Part shown: positions 10,130 through 19,155 of the stretch, one piece after another
Layout: each line of letters opens with the position of its first letter
How positions within the stretch are numbered: position 1 is the first letter of the stretch
Origin: CAMTUH01 sp947084935
Lineage (GTDB): Bacteria > Pseudomonadota > Gammaproteobacteria > Coxiellales > Coxiellaceae
Direction of reading: 5' to 3'
NCBI GenBank assembly: GCA_947084935.1
Contig: CAMTUH010000005.1
Span: 36,738-100,737, forward strand
DNA: 64,000 bases
Made by a program: the position numbers and the translations under genes
Notes under the pieces: model-generated
What the model was told of the DNA's origin: nothing
The model's database searches: none
The model's input: only the letters and a program-made list of their open reading frames with translations

Positions 10130-10277
10130 GTCGTCAAGTAAGTTTTGTGCATTCGCTCGGGCTGCAGACCTTAACAACATATTATCTTTGCCTGTTTGTA
10201 TCGACTGCCCTAATCTTTTCACATTTACTTAATAATTGTGGGTGAAAATAAACGCCTCAGAAAGTATTGGGGTGTTT

Positions 10278-12305
10278 ATGAGATTAACGTGGGCAGGTTA
10301 TCTTTATGGCAAGTGGCCTGGGGAACAATCAGCGTATCCAGAACTCGCAAAAGCGACAATAAAATTTATTGCCACGTATTTTGAGGACGTTACTCATGAG
10401 ACGACGAATGAAGGTATGCAAAAACATGCGGTTAATATCTATCGACTGAAAGGATCAGACATTGAACTTACTCAACCACAAATGTTTGTCCTGTTTGAGA
10501 TATTAAATCAATACGGTTACGATGGAAATTTACACGCCGCACATCACGAACTGCGAAGTGGTTTGGAGTCCTTAGGAAGAACTGCGCGCGATTTTGGTGA
10601 AGCGCTTCTGAAAAATTCGCCGTATTATCCACGCGCCTTTGGTTATCAAGTCATGAATCTCTTGGAAGTCACGGCGTGGTTAACTGCAATGTGGGAATGG
10701 TTCCCGGATTACAGTCCGGGTGCGGATATTTTTATCCCGCTTGGAATTCTAGCGCTCGGGGTGATGCGCAATAATCATTATTACGCGAGCAGTATTGTTA
10801 CGTTATCGCCGCAAGAGATTGAGACGATGCGTAAAAAAATAACTGAGGTATTGGAAGAAATAAAAGAGCAGCTGATATTTGAGGGTTTACCGCTTTCCGA
10901 GGAGCAGCGCGATCAACTCTTAGAAGTGTTGACGAGTCCGTCGTCAGGAGAGCGGTTACTCAATGAAGCCTGCTCCTGGGCGAGCTATCTGGTAAAATTA
11001 GGTGCTTCGTTTGCCGTGTTATCCGCAGAATTTAAAGAAGTCCTTCCGTGGTGGGCCGTTATATTGTCTGCCGTTCTTGCAGGTTCAATCGAAGGTTTTG
11101 ACACGGCATTTACTAAAGTGTTAGCGATTGGTGCGGGTGAGCACGGTTCTTTAATGAAATGGCAAGACGGTATTATTCCGCCATCGACGGTGAAAAGTTG
11201 CGCGCCTGGGTTTTCCGCGGTAGCGGATTTTGGACCGATTCCGTGGTTTATGGCGAAAGTAGGACCGATCGCCTGGCCGATCGTTAAAGTTGAAGCCGCG
11301 ATTAAATTGCTGACTTTAATTGGGTTGGATCCGGGATCCGTTCGTGGTGGGTTATACGGTTATTATGGTTTGGCAATCGTGTCGAGCTCAGTGTTCTCGT
11401 ATGTGTTTACGCGATATAACATTGACCGAAAGCTTGCTAAAGAGTTACCGACGAAGCGTGCGTTTACATATCTGGCTTGGGGTGATCGTACAGAATCGGC
11501 ACTTTCAAAAGTGGGTTCTGCGATCGTTGGTGCCTTACCAGCATCGACTGTGGTTGCTTATCTCCTCCATCGTTTCGGGCAAGTCAATTATCCCATAACG
11601 GCTGCGGTTGCCATTTCTATGGATTTGCTGATTGCTACTCTGCTGTCTGGCGAATGGCCTTATCGCGGCCTATTTGCGCAAAACTACCAAAAGATCTTTG
11701 AAATGCGATTGGTGGCTCGGCTGATCGGTAATCACGACAACGGGTTCAAATTCAGAAGATTAGAACGGCATACGATAGATAAGCTGCCGATACGAGGAAA
11801 ATTGGGATTGTTCACGGTGGGCGCTGCATCGACGGCTTTAGGTCTGGGGCTCGATTCTTCGCTACTTACTGCCGTAGGTGAGGTAATAACATTCCTGACG
11901 GGAACGGCGTTAATTGCGGAAAAATCGCATTCCATGGCGAATGCCATTCGATTTACCGTTATTCAAATGCTGTTTTACGCACCGGCTTTGCTGGAATGGG
12001 TATTAAATTGTGTGTTTCCATTGATGAATTTGGCAGAGGGTCACGATATCGCTGATCGGCCGGATACGATTGATTCTTCCTATTTCGGTGTGGGAGGGTA
12101 TGGAATTTTAGTGAGCCTTAGCTTGCTCTTAGGCGTGGGGGCCGGTTACGCCGATTGGCGTTCGATGGGCAGCAAATTATCCGAGCTGACGGATCGAAAG
12201 CCCATGGCGCAAAACTCGCTGTGGGAAGCTGCGGGTTATCAGGAGAATGAGGATGAAAGTGAGTCTTCAGATATCGAGTATCAGCAAGTTAATGGCACTT
12301 CATAA
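10278..12305 (+). CDS. Large polytopic membrane protein of unknown function, acidic C-terminal tail
   Basis: I do not recognise this protein. From the ATG at 10278 it is 675 residues; an in-frame TTG at 10236 would add 14, and the ribosome-binding site is weak for either. It has a soluble N-terminal ~130 residues, then about nine to eleven hydrophobic segments, for example VLPWWAVILSAVLAGSIEG, AVAISMDLLIATLLSG and YGILVSLSLLLGVGAG, separated by a charged region near residues 195-225 rich in Glu. There is no signal peptide. The C-terminal 25 residues are polar with an acid cluster (QENEDESESSDIEYQQ), resembling the E-block of Legionella and Coxiella Dot/Icm substrates. It lies between hda and a symporter gene and overlaps the latter's 3' end by 6 bp. 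A role as a secreted membrane-inserted effector is inference; an ordinary inner-membrane protein is equally possible. Confidence 0.75.
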   Translation: MRLTWAGYLYGKWPGEQSAYPELAKATIKFIATYFEDVTHETTNEGMQKHAVNIYRLKGSDIELTQPQMFVLFEILNQYGYDGNLHAAHHELRSGLESLGRTARDFGEALLKNSPYYPRAFGYQVMNLLEVTAWLTAMWEWFPDYSPGADIFIPLGILALGVMRNNHYYASSIVTLSPQEIETMRKKITEVLEEIKEQLIFEGLPLSEEQRDQLLEVLTSPSSGERLLNEACSWASYLVKLGASFAVLSAEFKEVLPWWAVILSAVLAGSIEGFDTAFTKVLAIGAGEHGSLMKWQDGIIPPSTVKSCAPGFSAVADFGPIPWFMAKVGPIAWPIVKVEAAIKLLTLIGLDPGSVRGGLYGYYGLAIVSSSVFSYVFTRYNIDRKLAKELPTKRAFTYLAWGDRTESALSKVGSAIVGALPASTVVAYLLHRFGQVNYPITAAVAISMDLLIATLLSGEWPYRGLFAQNYQKIFEMRLVARLIGNHDNGFKFRRLERHTIDKLPIRGKLGLFTVGAASTALGLGLDSSLLTAVGEVITFLTGTALIAEKSHSMANAIRFTVIQMLFYAPALLEWVLNCVFPLMNLAEGHDIADRPDTIDSSYFGVGGYGILVSLSLLLGVGAGYADWRSMGSKLSELTDRKPMAQNSLWEAAGYQENEDESESSDIEYQQVNGTS

Positions 12306-13649
12306 GATTCGCAAAGACATCAGTAAAATAAAGCCGATGGCAATCGGGGCAAAATAGCGTTTGATAAACCGCCAACACCGAAACCAAAAATTTTTGGAAC
12401 TCCAGCCAAAGGTTTCTTCGATGGATTTCGAAGGCAATAGCCACCCAGTAAAAACCGCAATTAAAATACCGCCGATGGGCAGCATCACATCGGAAGTCAT
12501 AAAATCAATCGCGCGGAAGAACGTGACTCCAAATATATGAAAATGCTCGCCGTGACTGAACGAAGCGATGGTTCCTAAACTTAACATCCAGCAGACGATT
12601 CCCGCCAGGCCAACGGCTTTTATTCGGGAAAGTTTGTATTTTTCCATCAGCCAGGCAACAGCCGGCTCTAATAAGGAAATAGTGGATGTAAACGCCGCGA
12701 ATAACACCAGCAAGAAAAAAAGCGCTCCAATGAAATTACCGTACGGGATATGCCCAAAAGCCAATGGCAGCGTGCGAAAAATTAAACTCGGTCCTGCGGA
12801 AGGGGCTAGGTGGTTGGCAAAAACAACGGGAAATATAACCAGCCCCGATAACACGGCGACTGCGGTATCCATCAGGCAAACGGCAACGACGCTGCCCGCA
12901 ATGGGAATATTTTTCGGCAAATATGCGCTGAACATGATGATAATCCCCATCGCGATATTTAAGCTAAAAAAAGCTTGCCCCAAGGCAATCAACGCGACGC
13001 GTGCCGTCACTTCGTGCCAGGCCGGTTTAAATAAAAAACGGACGGCCTCCTGAAAATGTCCGGTCGTCATGGCGTAGCCGATTAAAATAAGCAATAAAAG
13101 CAGTAATCCTGGGAACATAAAGAGCACGGTGCGTTCCAAGCCGCGTTTAATTCCTAAGGCAATGACGCCGATGGTGGCTCCGGTGATGACGGTGTCCGTC
13201 ACAAACATTTGCCACGGATTGGATTGCAGTAACGTGAATTCATTGATGGCGGACATTTCAGTTGAATTTCGAAACTGTCCCAACACGCCGCGGAAAAAAT
13301 AATCCAGCACCCACCCTGAGATCACGACGTAATACGTTAAAATTAAATATCCGGCTAAGATGGTTAAACCCCCCAACCATCCCCAGTGTGGACTGCGGTG
13401 TACGCTCACGGCGACGTTTTGTAAGGCACGAGCGGGGTTACTGCGACCCATACGTCCCAAGATCACTTCGGACGTCATCAGGGGAATGCCGAGTGCGACG
13501 ACGAAAAAGAGATAAATTAACACAAAAGCACCGCCGCCGTTTTCACCGGCGAGGTAAGGGAAGCGCCAAATGTTTCCCAAACCAACGGCTGCCGCTGCCG
13601 TTGCGAAAATAAAAGAAGTGCGCGAGGTCCATCGTATTGGTTTATCCAT
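12300..13649 (-). CDS. Sodium-dependent transporter, NSS/SNF family
   Basis: 449 residues from the ATG at 13649 (a GTG six bases upstream is possible). The first helix carries the family signature FATAAAAVGLGNIWRFPYLAGENGGGAFVL, which holds the sodium and substrate sites of LeuT-like transporters (quoted in two overlapping parts: AAAAVGLGNIWRFP and AGENGGGAFVL). About eleven membrane helices follow. Bacterial members with this length import amino acids with sodium; the substrate here cannot be read. Convergent with the preceding unknown membrane protein, stops overlapping by 6 bp. Confidence 0.9.
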   Translation of the reverse strand: MDKPIRWTSRTSFIFATAAAAVGLGNIWRFPYLAGENGGGAFVLIYLFFVVALGIPLMTSEVILGRMGRSNPARALQNVAVSVHRSPHWGWLGGLTILAGYLILTYYVVISGWVLDYFFRGVLGQFRNSTEMSAINEFTLLQSNPWQMFVTDTVITGATIGVIALGIKRGLERTVLFMFPGLLLLLLILIGYAMTTGHFQEAVRFLFKPAWHEVTARVALIALGQAFFSLNIAMGIIIMFSAYLPKNIPIAGSVVAVCLMDTAVAVLSGLVIFPVVFANHLAPSAGPSLIFRTLPLAFGHIPYGNFIGALFFLLVLFAAFTSTISLLEPAVAWLMEKYKLSRIKAVGLAGIVCWMLSLGTIASFSHGEHFHIFGVTFFRAIDFMTSDVMLPIGGILIAVFTGWLLPSKSIEETFGWSSKNFWFRCWRFIKRYFAPIAIGFILLMSLRIL

Positions 13650-13672
13650 GGGCACTAGTATACAATAAAAAT

Positions 13673-13693
13673 CCCCGCCCCAAAGAGGCGGGG
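13673..13693. terminator. GC-rich hairpin flanked by A and T tracts
   Basis: CCCCGCC-loop-GGCGGGG with AAAAAT before and TATTTTTAT after, i.e. shaped like a bidirectional rho-independent terminator. However it lies upstream of the symporter start and upstream of hemF, so it does not end either neighbouring gene. A similar hairpin (CCCCGCCCTAAGAAGCGGGG) recurs at 13830-13850, so both may be repeats rather than terminators. Confidence 0.5.
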
Positions 13694-13747
13694 TATTTTT
13701 ATTTCCTGGTACTATTTCGCCTGCGCGGGGAACCCGCGCGACGGCGA

Positions 13748-13779
13748 CTTAAGGGGAGCGAACGCACGCTCCCCTTAAG
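13748..13779. repeat. Perfect 13-bp inverted repeat
   Basis: Arms CTTAAGGGGAGCG and CGCTCCCCTTAAG around the 6-base loop AACGCA. It is one of at least four strong hairpins in 13656-13882, together with CCGCGGC/GCCGCGG near 13799-13815 and the two CCCCGC hairpins. No open reading frame is supported in this 227-bp stretch. Confidence 0.75.
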
Positions 13780-13882
13780 AAATCCCACGCGTAAGGTCCC
13801 GCGGCAAGCCGCGGGGTATGTGAAAAAATCCCCGCCCTAAGAAGCGGGGTATAAAAACACCGGCAAAAAAAACGATTCAACC

Positions 13883-14794
13883 ATGTCTTCCGAAGTGATT
13901 AAAGAAGTTAAAAATTATTTGCACGACTTCCAAGATCGACTGTGTCAGGTATTGGAAATCGAGGATGGCGCCGCTTTTTTTAAAGAAGATTTATGGGAAA
14001 AGCCCAAAGGCGGTGGCGGGCGCACGCGGGTGCTTGCTGATGGGAATGTTTTTGAGAGAGCAGGCGTTAATTTCTCGCACGTGCGCGGAGATCGCTTGCC
14101 CGATGCGGCGACGAAAAAACATCCAGAACTGACGGGTTATCGGTTTCAGGCGCAGGGAGTTTCCGTCGTGATTCATCCGAGCAATCCTTACGTGCCAACG
14201 GTCCACGCGAATTTTCGCTTTTTTATTGCAGAAAAAGAAAATCAAACTCCCGTATGGTGGTTTGGGGGCGGCTTTGATTTAACGCCTTGTTACGGATTTG
14301 AAGAGGATTGCCGGTATTGGCACCGAACCGCAAAAGCAGCGTGCGAGCCATTTGGCCCAGATGTTTATCCGAAATATAAAGAAGCGTGCGATCATTATTT
14401 TTATTTAAAACATCGAAATGAGCCGCGTGGGATTGGCGGTCTTTTTTTTGATGATTTAAATGAGTGGGGATTTGAGCAAACATTTGAATTTATAGAGAAA
14501 ACGAGCAATGCTTTTATAGAGGCTTATTTGCCCATTGTTCAGAAACGTAAAGATCGACCTTACGGACAGCGCGAGCGCGATTTTCAGTTGTACCGACGAG
14601 GACGTTACGTAGAATTTAATTTAATTTATGATCGAGGCACTTTATTTGGATTGCAGTTTGGCGGGCGCACGGAATCGATTTTAATGTCGTTGCCGCCCTC
14701 GGTCGTGTGGCGCTACGATTGGCATCCCGATCCGGGTACCGACGAAGCGCGTTTGACGGATTATTATTTGGTGCCGCGGGACTGGAATTCGTAG
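13883..14794 (+). CDS. hemF: Oxygen-dependent coproporphyrinogen III oxidase HemF
   Basis: 303 residues, the standard length. Motifs: [34 protein letters not shown] (the family signature with the catalytic aspartates) and [18 protein letters not shown]. It decarboxylates and oxidises coproporphyrinogen III to protoporphyrinogen IX in aerobic haem synthesis in the cytoplasm. Its stop codon is the TAG inside the first bases (GTAGCC) of composite repeat copy 4. Confidence 0.97.
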   Translation: MSSEVIKEVKNYLHDFQDRLCQVLEIEDGAAFFKEDLWEKPKGGGGRTRVLADGNVFERAGVNFSHVRGDRLPDAATKKHPELTGYRFQAQGVSVVIHPSNPYVPTVHANFRFFIAEKENQTPVWWFGGGFDLTPCYGFEEDCRYWHRTAKAACEPFGPDVYPKYKEACDHYFYLKHRNEPRGIGGLFFDDLNEWGFEQTFEFIEKTSNAFIEAYLPIVQKRKDRPYGQRERDFQLYRRGRYVEFNLIYDRGTLFGLQFGGRTESILMSLPPSVVWRYDWHPDPGTDEARLTDYYLVPRDWNS

Positions 14795-14867
14795 CCTGGG
14801 TGCAGCCCCCGCTTCGCGGGGCGTAACCCGGGAATTCCTTGATTACGCAGAGCTCCATCAAGGCTAC
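14791..14867 (+). repeat. Composite palindromic repeat (copy 4, complete)
   Basis: GTAGCCTGGGTGCAGCC, inner hairpin CCCCCGCTTCGCGGGG, ACCCGGGAATTCC, then CCTTGAT...ATCAAGGCTAC. The first four bases overlap the hemF stop codon. It may serve as the hemF terminator structure, although no T tract follows. Confidence 0.85.
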
Positions 14868-14900
14868 GGTCGCTCAGAATAACACACGCAGGAGTGAAAT

Positions 14901-15911
14901 ATGGTCAGAATCATCACGGTCGACGACGTTAAAAATTTAATTCGAAAAGTCACGCTGGAAACTTTTTTCAAACGCCTCATTGAAAAATTAGAAGAGAATT
15001 TTTCACGGTGGAATGACTTCGAAAAAATTCCGCGCGTCGCCACTTACTTTGACAACGGAGTGATTGAATTAATGCCGTTGTGGGGAAAAGATTATTATTC
15101 CATGAAATTCATCAACGGCCATCCGCAGAACCCTAAAGAAAATAAACAGACGATTGTGGGTTTGGGCATACTGGCGGATATCGCCACGGGGTATCCGGTG
15201 TTAATCAGCGAGATGACTTTATTAACGGCTCTTCGCACGGCGGCTACGTCGGCATTGGCGTCGAAATACTTGGCTAAGAAGAAAAGTAAAACGTTCGCTA
15301 TTATTGGCACGGGGGCGCAATCGGAATTTCAAGTCGTCGCGCATAAAACCGTGTTTGATCTGGAGACCATTAAATACGTGGATTTAGATTCGAAAGCCAT
15401 GGAGAAATTCGCCGCGAATTTAGCGCCTTATTCATTTCGTTTGGAGCAATGCTCGGATGCTGAGAGTGCAGTCAAAAATGCCGATATTATTACTACCGTA
15501 ACGGCTTCAAAAGCTGCACAGAAAATTTTAAAAGACGCATGGATTGTACCGGGTATGACGATCAATGCCGTTGGGGGTGATGCCGAAGGTAAGACCGAAT
15601 TGGATCCCAAGATTCTCGAGCGCAGCAAGATCGTGATTGAGTTTATGGAGCAGTCTAAACACGAAGGTGAAATTCAGAATTACGATTCCAGAAAAGTGTA
15701 CGCGGAATTGTGGCAATTAACGCGACGGGAAAAACCGGGTCGTACGAACGACGAAGAAATCTTTGTCTACGATTCGGTTGGGTTTGCTCTTGAGGATTAT
15801 ACCATTTTAAAACTGATTTACAGTTTGGCGGAAGATTTCCACGTCGGGCACATGCTGGACATGGTTCCTGAAATTAAAAATCCTAAGAATTTATTCGGTG
15901 CATTGCGATAA
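14901..15911 (+). CDS. Ornithine cyclodeaminase family protein
   Basis: 336 residues of the ornithine cyclodeaminase/mu-crystallin family. The NAD-binding loop is FAIIGTGAQSEFQVV, and AVGGDAEGKTELDPKIL matches the GGDxxGKTEL pattern typical of true ornithine cyclodeaminases, with the catalytic aspartate. SEMTLLTALRTAATSALA is also conserved. The expected reaction is L-ornithine to L-proline plus ammonia, but related enzymes act on other amino acids. A ribosome-binding site CAGGAGTG precedes the ATG. It overlaps the 3' end of prmA by 29 bp. Confidence 0.85.
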   Translation: MVRIITVDDVKNLIRKVTLETFFKRLIEKLEENFSRWNDFEKIPRVATYFDNGVIELMPLWGKDYYSMKFINGHPQNPKENKQTIVGLGILADIATGYPVLISEMTLLTALRTAATSALASKYLAKKKSKTFAIIGTGAQSEFQVVAHKTVFDLETIKYVDLDSKAMEKFAANLAPYSFRLEQCSDAESAVKNADIITTVTASKAAQKILKDAWIVPGMTINAVGGDAEGKTELDPKILERSKIVIEFMEQSKHEGEIQNYDSRKVYAELWQLTRREKPGRTNDEEIFVYDSVGFALEDYTILKLIYSLAEDFHVGHMLDMVPEIKNPKNLFGALR

Positions 15912-16767
15912 GCGCCCACCCGGATTTTTTAATAGTTTTCCCCATGCGGAATTCCGATGTATACGCGTTGGAAACTTTTTCAATATCGGAATCCAGAAAC
16001 CCCGATAACACAATCGTTGCGTCCGAAGCAGCGTAGGATTTTAATCGCGCAGCGAGCGTAATCAATGGATTTGCTAAAATATTGGCGATAATCAATGACG
16101 CCTTTACATTCGGCATTGCTTCGGGCAACAAAACGTGAAGATTGTCGTCGCTCACAAAGGCGTTGAGCTTGGCATTGTTTTGAGTGGCGAGGACCGCTTG
16201 GGAGTCGTGGTCTACGGCCCAGACTTCTTCAGCGCCCAGGGCCAACGATGCGAGCGCTAAAATTCCAGAACCACAGCCGTAGTCAAGAACGTGGCGTTTT
16301 TTTATCGGATGCGTCGATAACCACGTTAAACACAGTGCCGTGGTGGGGTGAGATCCCGTGCCAAAGGCGAGGCCGGGATCGATTTTAACGATAGGACCCG
16401 TGAAGGCTTTATCGTCGTACCAGCTCGGCACTATCCATAACTCTTTTCCGAAGCGTTGGGGCTGGAATTGATTTCGGGTTTGTGAAACCCAGTCCTGGTC
16501 TTCCAGCCTCGAAATTTGAAACGAAAGATTTCCGCCGAATAATGTTTGAATGATTTTGGTGATTTTCTCCGCATTACAATCCGCAGGAAAAAGCGCAATA
16601 ATTTTCGTCTTCTTCCAAAGATTCATTTCGTGTGGAACGAGTTCAAAAATTTCTTCAGTAGAATTTTCTTGAAAAGAAACGGAGAGCGCACCTAACTCCG
16701 TGAGCAAATCCGCAAGAAGGAGTGCCTTTTTTTCTTCAGTTGAGATTATAATTTGAGTCCAGGGCAT
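15883..16767 (-). CDS. prmA: Ribosomal protein L11 methyltransferase PrmA
   Basis: 294 residues from the ATG at 16767, giving MPWTQIIIS like E. coli MPWIQL. N-terminal L11-binding domain (to about residue 100), then a class I methyltransferase with KIDPGLAFGTGSHPTTALCL (family signature) and DYGCGSGILALASLALGA (motif I). It trimethylates L11. Just downstream of accC on the same strand with 31 bp between, so it may share the accB-accC transcript. Confidence 0.94.
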   Translation of the reverse strand: MPWTQIIISTEEKKALLLADLLTELGALSVSFQENSTEEIFELVPHEMNLWKKTKIIALFPADCNAEKITKIIQTLFGGNLSFQISRLEDQDWVSQTRNQFQPQRFGKELWIVPSWYDDKAFTGPIVKIDPGLAFGTGSHPTTALCLTWLSTHPIKKRHVLDYGCGSGILALASLALGAEEVWAVDHDSQAVLATQNNAKLNAFVSDDNLHVLLPEAMPNVKASLIIANILANPLITLAARLKSYAASDATIVLSGFLDSDIEKVSNAYTSEFRMGKTIKKSGWALIAMHRINS

Positions 16768-16798
16768 CACCATCCAAGCTACGTTAAGAAAGGATTTT

Positions 16799-18142
16799 TT
16801 ATTTCAACCCCAACTTCTTTTCCAGGAAATGAATGTTCGTCCCGCCCGTTCGAAACTCAGGATCGTCCATCATCATTTGATGCAGCGAAATATTCGTTTT
16901 AATGCCGTCCACCACGAGTTCCATCAAGGCGTTTTTCATGCGCGCGATGGCAATGTCTCGATTTTCGCCGTACGTAATTAATTTTCCGATCAGTGAATCG
17001 TAATACGGTGGAACGCGGTATCCGCTATACAAATGCGAGTCCATGCGAACGCCCATTCCGCCCGGTGCGTGATACAGTTTCACAAGGCCTGGGCACGGCA
17101 TAAATGTTTTTGCATCTTCCGCGTTGATTCGACATTCAATCGCGTGACCTTTAATGACGACATCGTCTTGGGTAAAACTTAAGGGTAACCCCGCCGCCAC
17201 ACGAAGTTGTTCTTTAACAATATCAATCCCCGTGATCATTTCAGTAACCGGATGCTCGACTTGAATACGCGTGTTCATTTCAATGAAATAAAATTCCCCG
17301 TTTTCGTAGAGAAACTCAAACGTGCCGGCCCCGCTGTATTTCATTGCGATGCACGCCTCGATACAGCGTTGCCCAATTCGATTTCGCTCTTCGGGGGTAA
17401 TCCCGGGCGCAGGGGCTTCTTCAATCACTTTTTGATGGCGTCGTTGAACAGAGCAATCGCGCTCGCCCAAGTAAATCGCGTGTCCGTGATTATCTCCGAG
17501 GACTTGAATTTCAATATGCCGCGGATTAGTGAGGTATTTTTCCATGTACACTTCGTCCGTGCCAAAAGCAGCCGCCGCTTCCGTTCGTGTCATGGCAATG
17601 AAATTAATTAAATCCGATTCTCGGTGAACGACGCGCATGCCTCGTCCGCCGCCGCCCCCCGCGGCTTTAATTAACACGGGAAAACCAATGTTTCGTGCGA
17701 TGGTTAAGTTCTTTTGACTATCGGTGGATAAAGCGCCGTCGGATCCAGGAATACAGGGTATTCCCGAATCTTTCATGACTTTGATTGCGGAAACTTTATT
17801 TCCCATCAATTGAATGGTTTTCGGGGATGGCCCAATAAAAGTAAATCCGCTTTTTTCTACTTGTTCAGCGAAATTCGGGTTTTCAGCGAGGAATCCGTAT
17901 CCGGGATGAATCGCGTCCGCGTGTGCAATTTCAGCCGCACTGATGACGGCGGGAATACTTAAGTAACTGTCGGTACTGTTTGAAGGACCAATGCACACCG
18001 CTTCGTCGGCAAGCCGCACGTGCATTAAGTCTTTGTCGGCAGTGGAATAAGCGGCGACGGTTTTAATTCCCAATTCTTTACAGGCACGGTGGATACGCAA
18101 GGCGATTTCACCGCGATTAGCGATTAATATTTTGTTAAACAT
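16799..18142 (-). CDS. accC: Acetyl-CoA carboxylase, biotin carboxylase subunit AccC
   Basis: 447 residues from the ATG at 18142, giving the classic [21 protein letters not shown] at 18148 overlapping the accB stop (GTGA) would add two residues. ATP-grasp motifs: [33 protein letters not shown] and [14 protein letters not shown]. It carboxylates the biotin of AccB using ATP and bicarbonate in fatty-acid synthesis. Operon aroQ-accB-accC. Confidence 0.97.
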   Translation of the reverse strand: MFNKILIANRGEIALRIHRACKELGIKTVAAYSTADKDLMHVRLADEAVCIGPSNSTDSYLSIPAVISAAEIAHADAIHPGYGFLAENPNFAEQVEKSGFTFIGPSPKTIQLMGNKVSAIKVMKDSGIPCIPGSDGALSTDSQKNLTIARNIGFPVLIKAAGGGGGRGMRVVHRESDLINFIAMTRTEAAAAFGTDEVYMEKYLTNPRHIEIQVLGDNHGHAIYLGERDCSVQRRHQKVIEEAPAPGITPEERNRIGQRCIEACIAMKYSGAGTFEFLYENGEFYFIEMNTRIQVEHPVTEMITGIDIVKEQLRVAAGLPLSFTQDDVVIKGHAIECRINAEDAKTFMPCPGLVKLYHAPGGMGVRMDSHLYSGYRVPPYYDSLIGKLITYGENRDIAIARMKNALMELVVDGIKTNISLHQMMMDDPEFRTGGTNIHFLEKKLGLK

Positions 18143-18144
18143 GG

Positions 18145-18621
18145 TCACTCGTTTAGTTCAATGATAAATAACGGTTGGTCGAATTCCACGGGTTGTTCGT
18201 TGTCGACCAAGCGCGCACTGACGACACCGCTTTTATCGGCCTCAATTTTATTAAACATTTTCATGGCTTCAATGAGACACAGCGTATCACCGACGGTGAT
18301 GTGCTGGCCGACTTCCACGAACGGTTTTGCGCCGGGTGTCGATGCCAGATAAACGGTACCCACCATCGGTGATTTTACCGCATGTCCTTCGATTAATTCT
18401 TCCGCGGGTGCGGTCAGTTTATTTTCTTCGACGTGCGTGATGGTTGGCCGTTGTTCCACAACGACGGGTATTGGTGGTCCTGGGATCGTTGTGATTTGTG
18501 GCGCTTCTTGTCCGGGCATTCGACTGATGCGGACCGATTCTTCACCGGATTTTACTTCAATTTCACCAACGCCCGTTTCGTTAATTAATTCAATTAATTT
18601 TCGTATTTTACGAATATCCAT
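18145..18621 (-). CDS. accB: Acetyl-CoA carboxylase biotin carboxyl carrier protein AccB
   Basis: 158 residues. N-terminal helical region starting [17 protein letters not shown], a Pro-rich linker ([16 protein letters not shown]), and the C-terminal biotinyl domain with the biotinylation motif EAMKMF near residue 118 and the bacterial thumb residues after STPGAKPF. It carries the carboxybiotin between AccC and the AccA-AccD transferase. Twelve bases separate it from aroQ. Confidence 0.97.
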   Translation of the reverse strand: MDIRKIRKLIELINETGVGEIEVKSGEESVRISRMPGQEAPQITTIPGPPIPVVVEQRPTITHVEENKLTAPAEELIEGHAVKSPMVGTVYLASTPGAKPFVEVGQHITVGDTLCLIEAMKMFNKIEADKSGVVSARLVDNEQPVEFDQPLFIIELNE

Positions 18622-18633
18622 GATAGATCCCCA

Positions 18634-19077
18634 TCAATGATTTTTTAAGTAATGATCAGCAGCCAGCATGGCCAGAGAATAGCTGTAAGCGCCAAAACCC
18701 ATAATCACGCCCACGGCGATGTCCGCCAGATACGAGACGTGACGAAAGGACTCGCGCGAATGCACGTTGCTTAGGTGCAATTCGATAAAGGGAACTGAAA
18801 CCGCCAGCAGCGCATCGCGCAAAGCAATGCTCGTGTGGGTAAAGGCGCCCGGATTAATCAGAATAAAATTGACCTGCTGGTCCCCCGCCTTGTGAATGGT
18901 TTGGATGAGATCGGCTTCGGAATTACTCTGAAAAGTGGTTATTTCATGCTTCAGAGAATTAGCTTGCTGCTTGAGTTTTTGCTCGATATCGCTTAAGGTG
19001 ATTTTCCCGTACACGTCGGGTTCGCGTTGACCCAGTTTGTTGAGATTGGGCCCGTGAAGGATAAGGATTTTTGCCAT
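18634..19077 (-). CDS. aroQ: Type II 3-dehydroquinate dehydratase AroQ
   Basis: 147 residues, normal for the type II dodecameric enzyme. Motifs: [17 protein letters not shown] with the catalytic arginine and tyrosine, [16 protein letters not shown], and [11 protein letters not shown] with the histidine. It dehydrates 3-dehydroquinate in the shikimate pathway. aroQ-accB-accC is a common gammaproteobacterial order. Confidence 0.96.
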   Translation of the reverse strand: MAKILILHGPNLNKLGQREPDVYGKITLSDIEQKLKQQANSLKHEITTFQSNSEADLIQTIHKAGDQQVNFILINPGAFTHTSIALRDALLAVSVPFIELHLSNVHSRESFRHVSYLADIAVGVIMGFGAYSYSLAMLAADHYLKNH

Positions 19078-19155
19078 ACACCCCTATTCTGCCTCAGCGA
19101 GGCGATCTTGTCCAGATCGACGAAGATGTCGACATATTTTAAGAAATTACCGCCA

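Noticed and set aside
10229..10245. A PmrA-type box upstream of the unknown membrane protein (CTTAATAAT)
   Set aside because: Only one half-site is present and its second half has no match, so it is not claimed as a regulatory site.
12568..13053. 161-codon plus-strand frame inside the symporter gene
   Set aside because: Antisense shadow of a clear NSS transporter; sequence is low in structure and lacks a start context.
17207..17611. 134-codon plus-strand frame inside accC
   Set aside because: Antisense shadow of the ATP-grasp domain.
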